A DNA stretch of 6,969 nucleotides from Anaerolineales bacterium (GTDB lineage: Bacteria > Chloroflexota > Anaerolineae > Anaerolineales > UBA4823): the NCBI GenBank assembly GCA_020853835.1, contig JADYYC010000159.1, positions 1 to 6,969 on the forward strand, given 5' to 3'. The notes beneath the pieces were generated by a model. That model ran no database searches. It was not told the origin of the DNA and saw nothing but the letters and a program-made list of their open reading frames with translations. The translations under genes were made by a program, and so were the position numbers. Below, in pieces: positions 6,198-6,969 of the stretch. Positions within the stretch are counted from its first letter, which is position 1. Each line of letters begins with the position of its first letter.

Positions 6198-6969
6198 ATG
6201 AAAAACGCCATTGCCATCCTGGATTTTGGCTCTCAGTACGCCCAGCTCATCGCGCGCAAGGTGCGCGAGGCCCAGGTCTATTGCGAGCTGTTTCCCTGGG
6301 ACGCCCCGGCAGAGCAGGCGCTGGATCTCGAGCCAAAGGGGTTTATCCTTTCTGGCGGCCCGGCCTCCGCTTATGAACCCGGGGCGCCTGTTATCCCCGA
6401 CTATGTGCTGCGATCCGGCCTGCCCATTTTGGGCATCTGCTACGGCATGCAGGCGCTGACCGTTGCGCTGGGCGGCGAAGTGCAGCCGTCGATGGAACGC
6501 GAATACGGGCCGGGCGAGATCGAGGTCCTGAGCGAGAACCCGCTCGTCCCGCCCGGGCGCCAGCGCGTTTGGATGTCGCACGGCGACCGCATTGAAAGGC
6601 TGCCGGCCGGCTTCGAGGCGCTTGGACGCAGCGCCAACTCGCCCATTGCATTCATGGGCGACCTGAAACGACAGTATTACGGGCTGCAGTTTCATCCCGA
6701 AGTGCATCACACCCCGGGCGGCACAGAGATCCTGCGCCGTTTTGCGACTCAGATTTGCGGCGCCCGCCCCGATTGGACGCCGGCTTCGATTATCACGTCC
6801 AGCATCGAGCGCATCCGACGCCAGGTGGGGTCTGAATATGTTCTCTCCGCCGTCAGCGGCGGGGTTGATTCGAGCGTCGCCACCGCGCTCGTCCAGCGGG
6901 CAATAGGCGACCATCTGGCAGCCGTGTTTGTCGACACCGGCATGCTCCGCCAGGGGGAAGCGCTCCAGG
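6198..6969 (+). CDS. guaA: GMP synthase (glutamine-hydrolysing), N-terminal part, cut by window edge
   Basis: Makes GMP from XMP, ATP and glutamine, the last step of guanine nucleotide synthesis, in the cytoplasm. The first 257 codons are present, about half of the usual 510-525 aa. The class I glutamine amidotransferase domain (about 4-185) is complete: DFGSQY (9-14), SGGP (52-55), the nucleophile elbow GICYGMQ with Cys81, and His166 and Glu168 in QFHPEVHHT. The ATP pyrophosphatase domain begins near 195 and shows its P-loop SGGVDSS (220-226) and FVDTG (244-248). The XMP-binding C-terminal domain lies beyond the edge. The ATG at 6198 is 15 nt after the xpt stop, with only a weak purine-rich GTGAAAGAAAAAAC ahead of it, so cotranscription with xpt is very likely. 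Confidence 0.96.
   Translation, partial: MKNAIAILDFGSQYAQLIARKVREAQVYCELFPWDAPAEQALDLEPKGFILSGGPASAYEPGAPVIPDYVLRSGLPILGICYGMQALTVALGGEVQPSMEREYGPGEIEVLSENPLVPPGRQRVWMSHGDRIERLPAGFEALGRSANSPIAFMGDLKRQYYGLQFHPEVHHTPGGTEILRRFATQICGARPDWTPASIITSSIERIRRQVGSEYVLSAVSGGVDSSVATALVQRAIGDHLAAVFVDTGMLRQGEALQ

Noticed and set aside
5574..6914. 446-codon minus-strand open frame opposite xpt and guaA
   Set aside because: Despite its length it is the antisense shadow of two clearly recognisable enzymes with complete catalytic motifs. Its product is rich in Arg, Gly, Gln and His without domains.

Overview
The window reads as a piece of a bacterial chromosome carrying ordinary housekeeping genes. Coding DNA is GC-rich and tightly packed, and intergenic DNA is more AT-rich. 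I see no phage, transposon, CRISPR array, tRNA or rRNA. A xanthine phosphoribosyltransferase of the Bacillus Xpt type next to guaA, and a lipid-anchored MecA/PbpC-type penicillin-binding protein next to maf and rsgA, suggest a Gram-positive-like or Chloroflexota-like bacterium. The phylum is an inference, and Chloroflexota (Anaerolineae) is my tentative best guess.

Left part, minus strand. Two ATPase subunits of an oligopeptide/dipeptide/nickel-type ABC importer lie head to tail with an 8-nt overlap. The upstream one (oppD-like, 187-1197) is complete, and the downstream one (oppF-like) runs off the left edge after 64 codons. A gene-free stretch of about 350 nt (1198-1549) precedes them. It holds a perfect-consensus sigma-70-type promoter (TTGACA, 17 nt, TATAAT) firing toward oppD, then a leader of about 229 nt with a 17-bp near-perfect palindrome and a strong hairpin close to the oppD ribosome binding site. 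This is the least explained part of the window.

Middle, minus strand. Three genes form a probable operon: maf (nucleotide pyrophosphatase), a class B penicillin-binding lipoprotein with an N-terminal NTF2-like/MecA_N domain, and rsgA (circularly permuted GTPase for 30S maturation). The first two overlap, and the last two are 14 nt apart if rsgA starts at a GTG. Together they cover nucleotide-pool sanitation, peptidoglycan cross-linking and ribosome assembly, a growth-linked set.

Right part, plus strand. Diverging from maf across a 91-bp spacer is xpt, followed 15 nt later by guaA, which is cut by the right edge. Xpt makes XMP from xanthine and PRPP, and GuaA aminates XMP to GMP, so the pair forms a two-step salvage route to GMP. 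The xpt promoter has a short leader of about 23 nt with no room for a purine riboswitch. The opposing maf promoter is of the extended -10 type and sits so close to the maf ATG that the message may be leaderless.

I found no clear evidence of a wholly new system. The best candidates for a second look are the structured oppD leader with its operator-like palindrome, the cysteine-bearing C-terminal tail of Maf, and the lipoprotein PBP in the maf-rsgA cluster.
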